Translations under genes and position numbers: made by a program
Assembly (NCBI GenBank): GCA_963737575.1
Contig: CAVTTJ010000005.1
Span: 818,275-882,274 of the forward strand
Source: VRUE01 sp963737575
GTDB lineage: Bacteria; Actinomycetota; Thermoleophilia; Solirubrobacterales; 70-9
DNA: 64,000 nucleotides
Direction of reading: 5' to 3'
The notes under the pieces: generated by a model
What the model saw: the letters and a program-made list of their open reading frames with translations, nothing else
Databases searched by the model: none
Told to the model about the DNA's origin: nothing
Shown: one piece after another, positions 52,984 to 61,258 of the stretch
Numbering within the stretch: position 1 is the first letter of the stretch
How the letters are laid out: each line of letters opens with the position of its first letter

Positions 52984-53581
52984 ATGATGGCTGCGACGAC
53001 CGAGAAGACGGAGATCCGCGACGTCGCCGTCGGCTCGCGGGTCCGGGCCCTGCGCGAGGCAATGGGGCTCTCATTGCGGGACTTGGCCGAGCGCAGCGGG
53101 GTCAGCGCGCCGATGCTCTCCCAGGTCGAGCGCGGCGAGACCAGCCCGACGATCGCGGTCGCCGCGAAGATCGCCGCCGGCCTCGACCTGACGCTCTCGC
53201 AGCTGCTGCGGCTCGACGAGGGCGAGCACGTCGTGATCAGCCGCGGGGCGGGGCCGCCGCGCCTCGCGGCGAGGGGGCCACCGCTTCGAGGAGCTGACCC
53301 CGCCGCTGCCGGGCCAGCGAGCGGACGTCTCGCTGCACACCCTCGAGGCGGGGGCGGCGACGGGCGGTCCGAAGGACCCGCCGATGCACGAGCCCGGCAG
53401 CCGCGAGACCGCGGTGATCCTCAGCGGAACGATCGCCCTGATCGTCGACGGCAGCCGCCACGAGCTCGACGAGGGCGACGCGGTCACCTTCGACGCCGAC
53501 CTGCCACACCACTTCGAGAACGAAAGCGACGAGCCGGCCCGCTTCCTCGCGGTGATAGCCGCGGGGCTGCGGAGGAGCTAG
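52984..53581 (+). CDS. XRE-family regulator with C-terminal cupin, frameshifted
   Basis: An N-terminal HTH (RVRALREAMGLSLRDLAERS, GVSAPMLSQVERGETSPTIA) is followed by the linker TLSQLLRLDEGEHVVISRG. At the five-G run 53273-53277 the frame breaks. The +1 frame gives GHRFEELTPPLPGQRADVSL and a cupin (MHEPGSRETAVILSGTIALI, DEGDAVTFDADLPHHFENES), ending at 53581. One G fewer restores about 198 residues, the usual size of XRE-cupin regulators. It precedes leuC by 11 bases, so it may sense a small molecule of this pathway. Confidence 0.75.
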
Positions 53582-53592
53582 AGGAGGCGACG

Positions 53593-54978
53593 ATGCCACA
53601 GACGATGTTCGACAAGATCTGGGAGGCCCATGAGGTCTCTGACGGCCTCATCTACATCGACCTGCACCTGGTCCACGAGGTCACGTCGCCGCAGGCGTTC
53701 GACGGGCTGCGGCTGGCCGGCCGGCGGGTCCGCCGTCCCGACAAGACGCTGGCGACCGCCGACCACAACGTCCCGACCGACGGCACCAAGGCGGCGCGGC
53801 TGATCGCCGACAAGCTGTCCCGCGTGCAGGTCGAGACGCTGGAGCGCAACTGCGAGGAATTCGAGATCCCGATCCACTCTCTCGGCTCCGACCGCCAGGG
53901 CATCGTCCACGTGATCGGGCCCGAGCTGGGAGTCACCCAACCCGGCGTCACGATCGTCTGCGGCGACAGCCACACCTCGACCCATGGCGCCTTCGGCGCG
54001 CTTGCCTTCGGCATCGGGACCTCGGAGGTGGAGCACGTGCTCGCCACCCAGTGCCTGGTCCAGAAGCGGCCGAAGACGATGCGGATCCTGTACGGCGGCG
54101 AGCTGGGGGCCGGTGTCACCCCCAAGGACCTGATCCTGGCGACCATCGGGCGCCTCGGTACCGGCGGCATGGTCGGCCACGCGGTCGAGTACGCCGGGCC
54201 GGCGATCGAGGGCCTCTCGATGCCGGGCCGGATGACGATCTGCAACATGACCATCGAGGGGGGCGGCAGGGCCGGGATGATCGCCCCCGACGAGACCACG
54301 TTCGAGTGGGTGAGGGGCCGCGAGGCGGCGCCCGAGGACTTCGACGCAGCGGTCGCCCGCTGGCGCGATCTCCCGACCGACGAAGGGGCGAGCTTCGACA
54401 CCGAGGTCGAGATCGACGCTTCGAGCATCTCGCCGATGGTCACCTGGGGAACCAGCCCGGGGATGGTCGTCGAGGTGACCGATGCCGTCCCAGATCCGGA
54501 GGCGATCGAGTCGCCGGCCGACCGCGAGTCGGCCGAACGGGCGCTCCGCTACATGGACCTCGAGCCCGGCACGCCGATGACCGAGATCCGGCCGGAACGT
54601 GTCTTCATCGGCTCCTGCACGAACTCTCGGATCGAGGATCTTCGTGAGGCCGCCTCGATCGTCGACGGCCGCAGGGTCGCCGACTCGGTGCGGGCGATGG
54701 TCGTGCCGGGGTCCCAGCAGGTCAAGGCGAGCGCCGAGGCGGAGGGCCTGGACGAGGTCTTCCGCTCGGCCGGCTTCGAGTGGCGCGAGGCGGGCTGCTC
54801 GATGTGCCTGGGGATGAACCCAGACATCCTGATCGAGGGCGAGCGCTGCGCGTCCACGTCCAACCGTAACTTCGAGGGTCGCCAGGGGAAGGGCGGCCGG
54901 ACCCACCTGGTCAGCCCGAGGATGGCGGCCGCCGCCGCGGTCGAGGGACACTTCGTCGACATCAGGGATTGGAGCTGA
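53593..54978 (+). CDS. leuC: 3-Isopropylmalate dehydratase large subunit
   Basis: This aconitase-family subunit has 461 residues from an ATG five bases after GAGGAGG. GDSHTSTHGAFGALAFGIGT, VFIGSCTNSRIEDLREAA and EAGCSMCLGMNPDILIEGER hold the three iron-sulphur Cys. With LeuD it isomerises isopropylmalate, and probably citramalate from CimA. It ends just before leuD. Confidence 0.94.
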   Translation: MPQTMFDKIWEAHEVSDGLIYIDLHLVHEVTSPQAFDGLRLAGRRVRRPDKTLATADHNVPTDGTKAARLIADKLSRVQVETLERNCEEFEIPIHSLGSDRQGIVHVIGPELGVTQPGVTIVCGDSHTSTHGAFGALAFGIGTSEVEHVLATQCLVQKRPKTMRILYGGELGAGVTPKDLILATIGRLGTGGMVGHAVEYAGPAIEGLSMPGRMTICNMTIEGGGRAGMIAPDETTFEWVRGREAAPEDFDAAVARWRDLPTDEGASFDTEVEIDASSISPMVTWGTSPGMVVEVTDAVPDPEAIESPADRESAERALRYMDLEPGTPMTEIRPERVFIGSCTNSRIEDLREAASIVDGRRVADSVRAMVVPGSQQVKASAEAEGLDEVFRSAGFEWREAGCSMCLGMNPDILIEGERCASTSNRNFEGRQGKGGRTHLVSPRMAAAAAVEGHFVDIRDWS

Positions 54979-54980
54979 GC

Positions 54981-55547
54981 ATGAGACCGATCGACGTCAT
55001 CGAGGGCGGGGTCTCGGTCCTGGACCGGGCCGACGTGGACACCGACCAGATCATCCCCAAGCAGTTCCTGAAGCGGGTCGAGCGGACCGGCTTCGGCGAG
55101 TTCCTCTTCTACGACTGGATCCGCGACGGTGAGATCGAGCTCGCGCCGAACCCGATCCTGGTCACCGGCCGCAACTTCGGCTGCGGCTCCTCGCGTGAGC
55201 ACGCCCCGTGGGCGCTCGAGGACTTCGGCTTCCAGGCGATCGTCGCCCCGTCCTTCGCCGACATCTTCTACGTCAACTGCACGAAGATCGGGCTGCTGCC
55301 GGCGATCCTCGACGAGGAGCACTGCCGCGCGGTCGCCGAGGCGGGTGAGGCGCGGATCGACGTCGACGACGAGACGATCAGCTGCGGCACGGCGGGCGTT
55401 TTCGAGTTCGAGATCGAGCCCGACGTCAAATTCCGGCTCCTGAAGGGCCTCGACGACATCGGCGTCACGCTCGAAAACGCGTCGGCGATCGACGAGTTCG
55501 AGAACGCCGGCGGCGCCGATCGCGGCCCGGTCACGACGGGAGTCTGA
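54981..55547 (+). CDS. leuD: 3-Isopropylmalate dehydratase small subunit
   Basis: This 188-residue swivel-domain subunit starts at ATG two bases after the leuC stop. DTDQIIPKQFLKRVERTGFG and NFGCGSSREHAPWALEDFGF are family signatures; FADIFYVNCTKIGLLPAIL follows. A downstream gene (methyltransferase) starts three bases after its stop. Confidence 0.93.
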   Translation: MRPIDVIEGGVSVLDRADVDTDQIIPKQFLKRVERTGFGEFLFYDWIRDGEIELAPNPILVTGRNFGCGSSREHAPWALEDFGFQAIVAPSFADIFYVNCTKIGLLPAILDEEHCRAVAEAGEARIDVDDETISCGTAGVFEFEIEPDVKFRLLKGLDDIGVTLENASAIDEFENAGGADRGPVTTGV

Positions 55548-55550
55548 GCG

Positions 55551-56330
55551 ATGGCATCGACCCCGCCTTCACACACCGGCCCGCGCGAGTGGGATGCCGA
55601 GGTCTATCACCGCGTCGCCGACTCTCAGTTCAGGTGGGGCCTCGAGGTGCTGGACCGGCTGCCGCTCGAGGGCGACGAGGTCGTTCTCGACGCCGGCTGC
55701 GGGTCGGGCCGTGTGACCGAGGCCCTGGCCGGGCGCCTGCCCGACGGGCGGGTCATCGGCGTCGACGGATCGGAGGAGATGTTGAAGAAGGCGCGCGAGG
55801 TCCTCGGGCCGAAGGCCGACCTCCGCCACCTCGACCTCGAAGCGCTCGAGCTCGACGAGAGGGTCGACGCGGTCTTCTCAAACGCCGTCTTCCACTGGGT
55901 CAAGGATCACCGCTACCTCTTCACCCGGGTCCGGGCGACGCTCGCCCCCGGGGGCCGGCTCGTCGCCCAGTGCGGTGGCAAGGGAAACGTCGAGTACCTC
56001 GGCGAGGTGATCTTCAGCGTCGCCGAGAGCGGCGAGTACGCGAAATACCTTGGAGACGTCCCCAAAGCCTGGAACTTCCGCTCCGACGAGGAGACGGCCC
56101 CGATCCTCGAGGAGGTCGGGTTCACGGATGTCCGCTGCTGGCTCGAACCAAAGGAAGTCCGGCCGGAGGAGCCGCTCGCCTTCCTGCGGACCGTCTCGCT
56201 CGGCCCCTACATCAGGGCGCTGCCGGAGGAGCTCCGAGACCCCTTCGTCACCGAGGTGCTGGAGCGGATGGGCGAGCCGCTCGTCCTCCACTACGTCCGC
56301 CTCAACATCGACGCCCGCGCTCCGGAGTGA
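55551..56330 (+). CDS. Class I SAM-dependent methyltransferase
   Basis: This 259-residue enzyme has VVLDAGCGSGRVTEALAGRL as SAM motif I, GVDGSEEMLKKAREVLG, and VDAVFSNAVFHWVKDHRYLF. It resembles trans-aconitate 2-methyltransferase, which methylates a tricarboxylate made by aconitase side reactions. That idea fits its place between leuCD and leuB, since 3-isopropylmalate can be methylated by related enzymes, but the substrate is not proven. Confidence 0.75.
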   Translation: MASTPPSHTGPREWDAEVYHRVADSQFRWGLEVLDRLPLEGDEVVLDAGCGSGRVTEALAGRLPDGRVIGVDGSEEMLKKAREVLGPKADLRHLDLEALELDERVDAVFSNAVFHWVKDHRYLFTRVRATLAPGGRLVAQCGGKGNVEYLGEVIFSVAESGEYAKYLGDVPKAWNFRSDEETAPILEEVGFTDVRCWLEPKEVRPEEPLAFLRTVSLGPYIRALPEELRDPFVTEVLERMGEPLVLHYVRLNIDARAPE

Positions 56331-56346
56331 CCATAGAGTCCAGGCT

Positions 56347-57426
56347 GTGGCTGACGCAAAGCGGATAGTCCTTCTGCCCGGAGACGGGATCGGCCCTGAG
56401 ATCGTCGCTGCCGCGCGGCGGCTGCTCGAGGCGCTGGGAGAGTTCGCGTTCGAGGAGCGGCTGATGGGGGGCTGCTCGATCGACGCCGACGGGGTCGCCC
56501 TCACCGACGAGGTGCTCGAGGCATGCCGGGGCGCCGACGCAGTGCTCCTCGGCGCCGTCGGCGGGCCGAAATGGGACACGACCGACCCCGGTGCGCCGCG
56601 CCCCGAGCAGGGCCTCCTCGGCCTCCGCAAGGGGATGGGCCTGTTCGCGAACCTGCGGCCGGTGCGGCCGAGCCCGGCGTTGGTCGGCGCAAGCCCGCTG
56701 CGCGAAGACCGGATCGCCGGCACCGACCTGCTCGTCGTCCGTGAGCTGACCGGCGGCATCTACTTCGGCGACAGCGGCCGCGACGGCGACACGGCCCACG
56801 ACACCTGCGAGTACTCGGAGGGCGAGATCGAGCGGATCGCTCGCACCGCGTTCGAGGCCGCGATCCGCCGAGCCGGGCCGAGCGGCGGCGCTCCGCGCCT
56901 GACGTCGGTGGACAAGGCGAACGTGCTCGAGACCTCGCGACTCTGGCGAGAGGTCGTCACCCGGGTCGCGGCCGACTACCCCGACGTCGAGCTCGAGCAC
57001 CTGCTGGTCGACAACGCCGCGATGCAGCTCGTCTCCCGCCCCGCCGAGTTCGACACGATCGTCACCGAGAACCTCTTCGGCGACATCCTCAGCGACGAGT
57101 CGGCGATGCTCACCGGGTCGCTGGGGATGCTGCCCTCTGCGAGCCTCGGCGCCGAGGGGGACCCCGGCCTGTTCGAGCCCGTCCACGGATCGGCCCCCGA
57201 CATCGCCGGCCAGGGGATCGCCAACCCGCTCGCGACCTTCCTCTCGACGGCGATGATGCTCCGCCACGGGCTCGACCGGGCGGCCGACGCCGAGCGCATC
57301 GAGGTGGCCGTCGATGCCGTCCTCGAGAGCGGACTGCGCACCGCCGATCTTGGCGCCTCCGCGGGCGAGAGCACGGTCGGGACCAGCGATATCACTGATG
57401 CTGTAATCACCCAGATGGGTCGCTAA
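56347..57426 (+). CDS. leuB: 3-Isopropylmalate dehydrogenase
   Basis: The NAD enzyme oxidises and decarboxylates 3-isopropylmalate, and 3-methylmalate in the citramalate route. GTG at 56347 gives 359 residues: RIVLLPGDGIGPEIVAAARR, GAVGGPKWDT, LRKGMGLFANLRPVR (substrate Arg), VRELTGGIYFGDSG, SVDKANVLETSRLWREVV and EPVHGSAPDIAGQGIANP. It is normal in length. Confidence 0.93.
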   Translation: MADAKRIVLLPGDGIGPEIVAAARRLLEALGEFAFEERLMGGCSIDADGVALTDEVLEACRGADAVLLGAVGGPKWDTTDPGAPRPEQGLLGLRKGMGLFANLRPVRPSPALVGASPLREDRIAGTDLLVVRELTGGIYFGDSGRDGDTAHDTCEYSEGEIERIARTAFEAAIRRAGPSGGAPRLTSVDKANVLETSRLWREVVTRVAADYPDVELEHLLVDNAAMQLVSRPAEFDTIVTENLFGDILSDESAMLTGSLGMLPSASLGAEGDPGLFEPVHGSAPDIAGQGIANPLATFLSTAMMLRHGLDRAADAERIEVAVDAVLESGLRTADLGASAGESTVGTSDITDAVITQMGR

Positions 57427-57437
57427 TCTCCCTCGTC

Positions 57438-58388
57438 ATGGACACGGCCGAGCTGATCTGGCACAACGGGGAGTTCGTACGCTGGGAGGACGCCAAGGTC
57501 CACGTGCTCAGCCACGGCCTCCACTACGGGACGGGCGTCTTCGAGGGCATCCGCTGCTATGAGACCGAGCGCGGCCCGGCCGTCTTCCGTCATCGGGAGC
57601 ATCTCGCCCGGCTCGAGAAGTCGGCAGAGCTGTACTACTTCGACCTTCCCTACACCGCCGAGGAGCTGCGGGCGGCGACCCACGAGCTGATCCGCCGCAA
57701 CGAGCTCCGGTCCTGCTACATCCGGCCGCTCGCATTCCGGGGCTACGGGGAGATGGGGCTCTTCGCGCAGAGCGCGCCGATCGAGGTGATCATCGCGGTC
57801 TGGCCCTGGGGGGCCTACCTCGGTGAGGAGAGCAAGAAACACGGGATCCGGACCAAGGTCTCCTCCTGGCGGACGATCTCCGGAGACAGCCTGATCCCGC
57901 ACGCCAAGGCCTCGGGCCAGTACCTGAACTCGATCCTCGCCAAGACCGAGTCGGCCAATGCCGGTTACGACGAGGCGATCCTGCTCGACCAGCACGGCTG
58001 CGTCTCTGAGGGCTCCGGCGAGAACGTCTTCGTCGTCCGCGACGGCACCCTTCTGACCCCGGGGCACACCTCGGCGATCCTCGACGGGATCACCCGGGCC
58101 TCGGTGATCCAGATCGCGCTCGACCTCGGCTACAAGGTCGAGGAGCGCTCGATCGCCCGCGCCGAGATGTACCTCGCCGATGAGCTGTTCCTCACAGGCA
58201 CCGCCGCAGAGCTGGTGCCGGTCCGCTCGGTCGATGACCATGAGCTCGGAGAGCCTGGTGAGATAACCAAGGTGATCCAGGCGAAGTTCGAGGACGCGCT
58301 CTGCGGGCGGGCCGAGGAGTACCTCGAGTGGCTCGACCCGGTCGAGGTGTCGAGCGAGGCGGACGAACCGAGTAAGGTCAGTTCCTGA
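57438..58388 (+). CDS. ilvE: Branched-chain amino acid aminotransferase
   Basis: This fold-type IV PLP enzyme performs the last step of Val, Leu and Ile synthesis. It has 316 residues. HVLSHGLHYGTGVFEGIRCY is the N-terminal signature, ISGDSLIPHAKASGQYLNSI contains the PLP Lys, and DEAILLDQHGCVSEGSGENV and LTGTAAELVPVRSVD are conserved. It lies 11 bases after leuB. Confidence 0.93.
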   Translation: MDTAELIWHNGEFVRWEDAKVHVLSHGLHYGTGVFEGIRCYETERGPAVFRHREHLARLEKSAELYYFDLPYTAEELRAATHELIRRNELRSCYIRPLAFRGYGEMGLFAQSAPIEVIIAVWPWGAYLGEESKKHGIRTKVSSWRTISGDSLIPHAKASGQYLNSILAKTESANAGYDEAILLDQHGCVSEGSGENVFVVRDGTLLTPGHTSAILDGITRASVIQIALDLGYKVEERSIARAEMYLADELFLTGTAAELVPVRSVDDHELGEPGEITKVIQAKFEDALCGRAEEYLEWLDPVEVSSEADEPSKVSS

Positions 58389-58436
58389 ATGTTGCGACGT
58401 TTCGAGGCAATCGGGCGAATTACCGCAGCCGCCTAG
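58389..58436 (+). CDS. Possible cimA leader peptide
   Basis: A 15-codon ORF, MLRRFEAIGRITAAA, begins directly after the ilvE stop and ends at TAG, 73 bases before cimA. It has two Ile codons, so it might sense isoleucine, the end product of the CimA route. GC hairpins follow (CAGCCGCC/GGCTG around 58427-58442; GGGCC/GGCCC near 58464-58477). AAGG lies about 12 bases before the ATG, farther than usual. The evidence is weak compared with leuA. Confidence 0.35.
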   Translation: MLRRFEAIGRITAAA

Positions 58437-58509
58437 CGGCTGGCGCGGCGGTGCTGCGCACCCGGGCCGGCAGGCCCTCACCCCGATCCCCCGAATCGAA
58501 AGGCAGCAG

Positions 58510-60066
58510 ATGGAACAGGTGAAGCTTTACGACACCACCTTGCGCGACGGCATGGGCGGCCCCGGCATGTCGCTCTCGGTCGAGGAGAAGCTGAAGGTCG
58601 TCGAGGCGCTCGACGGGCTCGGAGTCCACTTCATCGAGGCCGGCTTCCCGAGCTCGAACCCGAAGGAAGCCGAGCTCTTCGAGCGCCTCGAGGGAGTGGA
58701 GCTCGCGCGCGCGACGATCGCCGCCTTCGGCATGACGCGGCGTCGCGACGTCGAGGCCGCCGACGATGAGGCGTTGCGGACGATCGTCGAGTGCTTCGCC
58801 CCCGTCGTCTGCCTCGTCGGCAAGAGCTGGGGACTGCACCTCGAGAAGGTGATCCGGGTCTCCCCCGAGGAGAACCTGGCGATGATCGCCGACTCGGTGG
58901 CCTTCTGCCGCGAGCGGGGAAAGCGTGTGGTGTTCGACGCCGAGCACTTCTTCGACGGCTACCGCGACGACCCGGCCTACGCGGTCCAGTGCGCCCGTGC
59001 CGCGGCCGGGGCCGGGGCCGAGAACGTCACCCTCTGCGACACCAACGGCGGCAACCTTCCCGAACTCGTCGCCGAGGCGACCGCGGCGGTCGTGGCCGAC
59101 CTCGGCTCAGAGGTCGAGGTCGGGATCCACACCCACAACGACGCCGGGTGCGCCGTCGCCAACTCGCTTGCCGCCGTCGCCGCCGGGGCCCGCCTCGTCC
59201 AGGGCACGGTCAACGGGTACGGCGAGCGGTGCGGCAACGCCAACCTCGCCTCGATCCTGCCCGCGCTCCAGCTGAAGATGGGTTACGAGGTCGTCAGCGC
59301 CGAGCAGCTCGCGAGCCTGACCCAGACCGCGCACCTCCTCGACGAGCTCTGCAACCTGACGCCCGACGCGGACGCGCCATACGTCGGCCGCAACGCCTTT
59401 GCCCATAAGGCGGGGATGCACGCCGCCGGGGTCGCCGCCGACGCCCGCACCTTCGAGCACCTCGACCCCGCCGCGGTCGGCAACGACCGCGACATCCTCC
59501 CCTCCGAGCTCTCGGGGAAGGCGACGATAAGGACCCAGGCGGAGCGGGCCGGGCTCGAGATCGACGACGAGGCCGCCGGCCGGGCGGTCGCCCGGCTCAA
59601 GGAGCGCGAGCACCGTGGCTACCACTACGAGGCGGCGCCGGCTTCCTTCGAGCTGCTGCTGCGCGAGGAGGCCGGCAGCTACCGACCCCTGTTCGAGCTC
59701 GAGAGCTTCCGGGTCACCACCGAGAAGCGGGCCGACGGGCGGGTCGAGACCGAGGCGACAATCAGGGTCAGGGTCGATGGCGAGCGCTACCTGCGGGTCG
59801 CCGAGGGCAACGGTCCGGTCAACGCTCTCGATCGCGCCCTGCGGGGAGCGATCGTCGACCGCCACCCGCACCTCGCCGACATCGAGCTGACGAACTACAA
59901 GGTCCGGATCCTCGACGAGAGCCACGGGACCGGCGCCGTCACCCGGGTCCTCCTCGACTCCTCCGACGGCGAGCGGGAGTGGGGGACGATCGGCGTCTCG
60001 GAGAACATCATCGAGGCCTCCTGGGAGGCGCTCGTCGACTCGCTGGAGTACGCCTTCCAACAATGA
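58510..60066 (+). CDS. cimA: (R)-Citramalate synthase
   Basis: This DRE-TIM metallolyase has 518 residues and condenses pyruvate with acetyl-CoA for isoleucine. KLYDTTLRDGMGGPGMSLSV, HFIEAGFPSSNPKEAELFE, LVGKSWGLHLEKVI and GIHTHNDAGCAVANSLAAVA, then NGYGERCGNANLASILPALQ are CimA-type blocks, differing from LeuA at the substrate site (GKSW). The C-terminal regulatory domain is present. An AAAGG lies seven bases upstream. It ends in the ATGA that begins micro-ORF copy 3. Confidence 0.9.
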   Translation: MEQVKLYDTTLRDGMGGPGMSLSVEEKLKVVEALDGLGVHFIEAGFPSSNPKEAELFERLEGVELARATIAAFGMTRRRDVEAADDEALRTIVECFAPVVCLVGKSWGLHLEKVIRVSPEENLAMIADSVAFCRERGKRVVFDAEHFFDGYRDDPAYAVQCARAAAGAGAENVTLCDTNGGNLPELVAEATAAVVADLGSEVEVGIHTHNDAGCAVANSLAAVAAGARLVQGTVNGYGERCGNANLASILPALQLKMGYEVVSAEQLASLTQTAHLLDELCNLTPDADAPYVGRNAFAHKAGMHAAGVAADARTFEHLDPAAVGNDRDILPSELSGKATIRTQAERAGLEIDDEAAGRAVARLKEREHRGYHYEAAPASFELLLREEAGSYRPLFELESFRVTTEKRADGRVETEATIRVRVDGERYLRVAEGNGPVNALDRALRGAIVDRHPHLADIELTNYKVRILDESHGTGAVTRVLLDSSDGEREWGTIGVSENIIEASWEALVDSLEYAFQQ

Positions 60067-60134
60067 GCGCGGAGCGAGCAAGCGTGCATATCTGGTTCTT
60101 CGCGCCGCGAGCAAAGCGCGAGAGTTTGAAATGA
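60063..60134 (+). repeat. Intergenic micro-ORF repeat, copy 3 (intact 23 codons)
   Basis: The 72-base unit encodes MSAERAS-V-H-I-WFFA-PRAK-RESLK and TGA. As in copy 1, its ATG overlaps the stop of the gene before (cimA) and its TGA overlaps the ATG of the gene after (60131), both as ATGA. The first 21 bases are identical to copy 1, and several later differences are silent (TTT/TTC, GCG/GCA, GAA/GAG). Confidence 0.7.
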
Positions 60135-61258
60135 GCGCGGAGCGGGAAACGGAGCCGATTCCCCTCGCCCGGCCGGAGATCGGCGCGCGCGAGGAGGAGC
60201 TGGTGCTCGAGGTCCTGCGCTCCGGCCGCCTCTCGCTGGGCCCGATGGTCGAGCGCTTCGAGGGCGCCTTCGCCGAGTGGCTCGGAATCGATGACGCCGT
60301 AGCCGTCTCGAGCGGGACGAGCGCCCTGCACCTCGGGGTCAGGGCGCTGGGGTGGGGTGAGGGGGACGAGGTCCTGACCAGCCCGCTCAGCTTCGTCGCC
60401 TCCGCCAACTGCCTGCTCTACGAGGGCGTCCGGCCGGCGTTCGTCGATGTCGACCCCGAGACGCTCGACGTCGACCCGGCGGCGGCGGCGGCGGCGGTCG
60501 GCGAGCGCACGACGGGGATCCTCCCGGTTCACATCTTCGGCCAGCCGGCCGCGATGGCAGAGCTCGAGCGGATTGCCGCCGCTCACGGCCTCGGGATCCT
60601 CGAGGACGCCTGCGAGGCGCTCGGCGCGACGGACTCGGAGGGCAGGCGGGTCGGCGCCCGCGGCAACCTCGCCGCCTTCGGCTTCTACGCGAACAAGCAG
60701 CTGACGACTGGCGAGGGCGGGATGCTCGTCCCCGACGGGGCCGACACCGCTGCCCGGCTGCGCAGCGAGCGCAACCAGGGCCGCGCGCCCGATATGGGCT
60801 GGCTCGATCACGCCGGCCTCGGTTTCAACTACCGCCTCTCCGATGTCGCCGCCGCGATCGGCGTCGCCCAGGTCGAGAAGCTCGACGCGATGCTCGCCCG
60901 CCGCGAGGAGGTCGCGGCCCTCTACGCCAACGCGCTCGCCTCGGCCGCCGGGGTCGAGGCCCCGAGCCCGGACCGCGGCGAGGAGCGCCGCGGCTGGTTC
61001 GTCTACCCGGTCCGGCTGCCGGCCGAGGCCGACCGCGACGCGACGATCGCCCGCCTCGCCGCGCGCGGGATCGCCTCGAAGGCGTACATGCCCTGCATCC
61101 ACCTCTTCCCCCACCTGCGCGAGCTCGGCTATGGCGAGGGCGACTTCCCGGTCGCCGAGGAGGCCTCGGGCCGCTCGCTGGCGCTGCCGTTCTTCCCTCA
61201 GATGTCCGAGTCCCAGGTCGTGAGGGTGTGCGAGGCTCTCGCCGACTGCCTGGCCTGA
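60131..61258 (+). CDS. DegT/DnrJ/EryC1-family aminotransferase
   Basis: This 375-residue PLP enzyme probably aminates a nucleotide sugar. VAVSSGTSALHLGVRALGWG, DEVLTSPLSFVASANCLLYE, EDACEALGATDSEGRRVG and GFYANKQLTTGEGGMLVPDG (PLP Lys) are family blocks. The ATG overlaps the micro-ORF stop. It also begins MSAERE like the repeat, which suggests the repeat's 5' motif overlaps its own start. No sugar-nucleotide gene is adjacent. Confidence 0.85.
   Translation: MSAERETEPIPLARPEIGAREEELVLEVLRSGRLSLGPMVERFEGAFAEWLGIDDAVAVSSGTSALHLGVRALGWGEGDEVLTSPLSFVASANCLLYEGVRPAFVDVDPETLDVDPAAAAAAVGERTTGILPVHIFGQPAAMAELERIAAAHGLGILEDACEALGATDSEGRRVGARGNLAAFGFYANKQLTTGEGGMLVPDGADTAARLRSERNQGRAPDMGWLDHAGLGFNYRLSDVAAAIGVAQVEKLDAMLARREEVAALYANALASAAGVEAPSPDRGEERRGWFVYPVRLPAEADRDATIARLAARGIASKAYMPCIHLFPHLRELGYGEGDFPVAEEASGRSLALPFFPQMSESQVVRVCEALADCLA

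Noticed and set aside
2966..53277. Programmed +1 frameshifting as a shared mechanism
   Set aside because: The sites share no slippery heptamer or downstream structure and occur in unrelated genes, so indel error is simpler.
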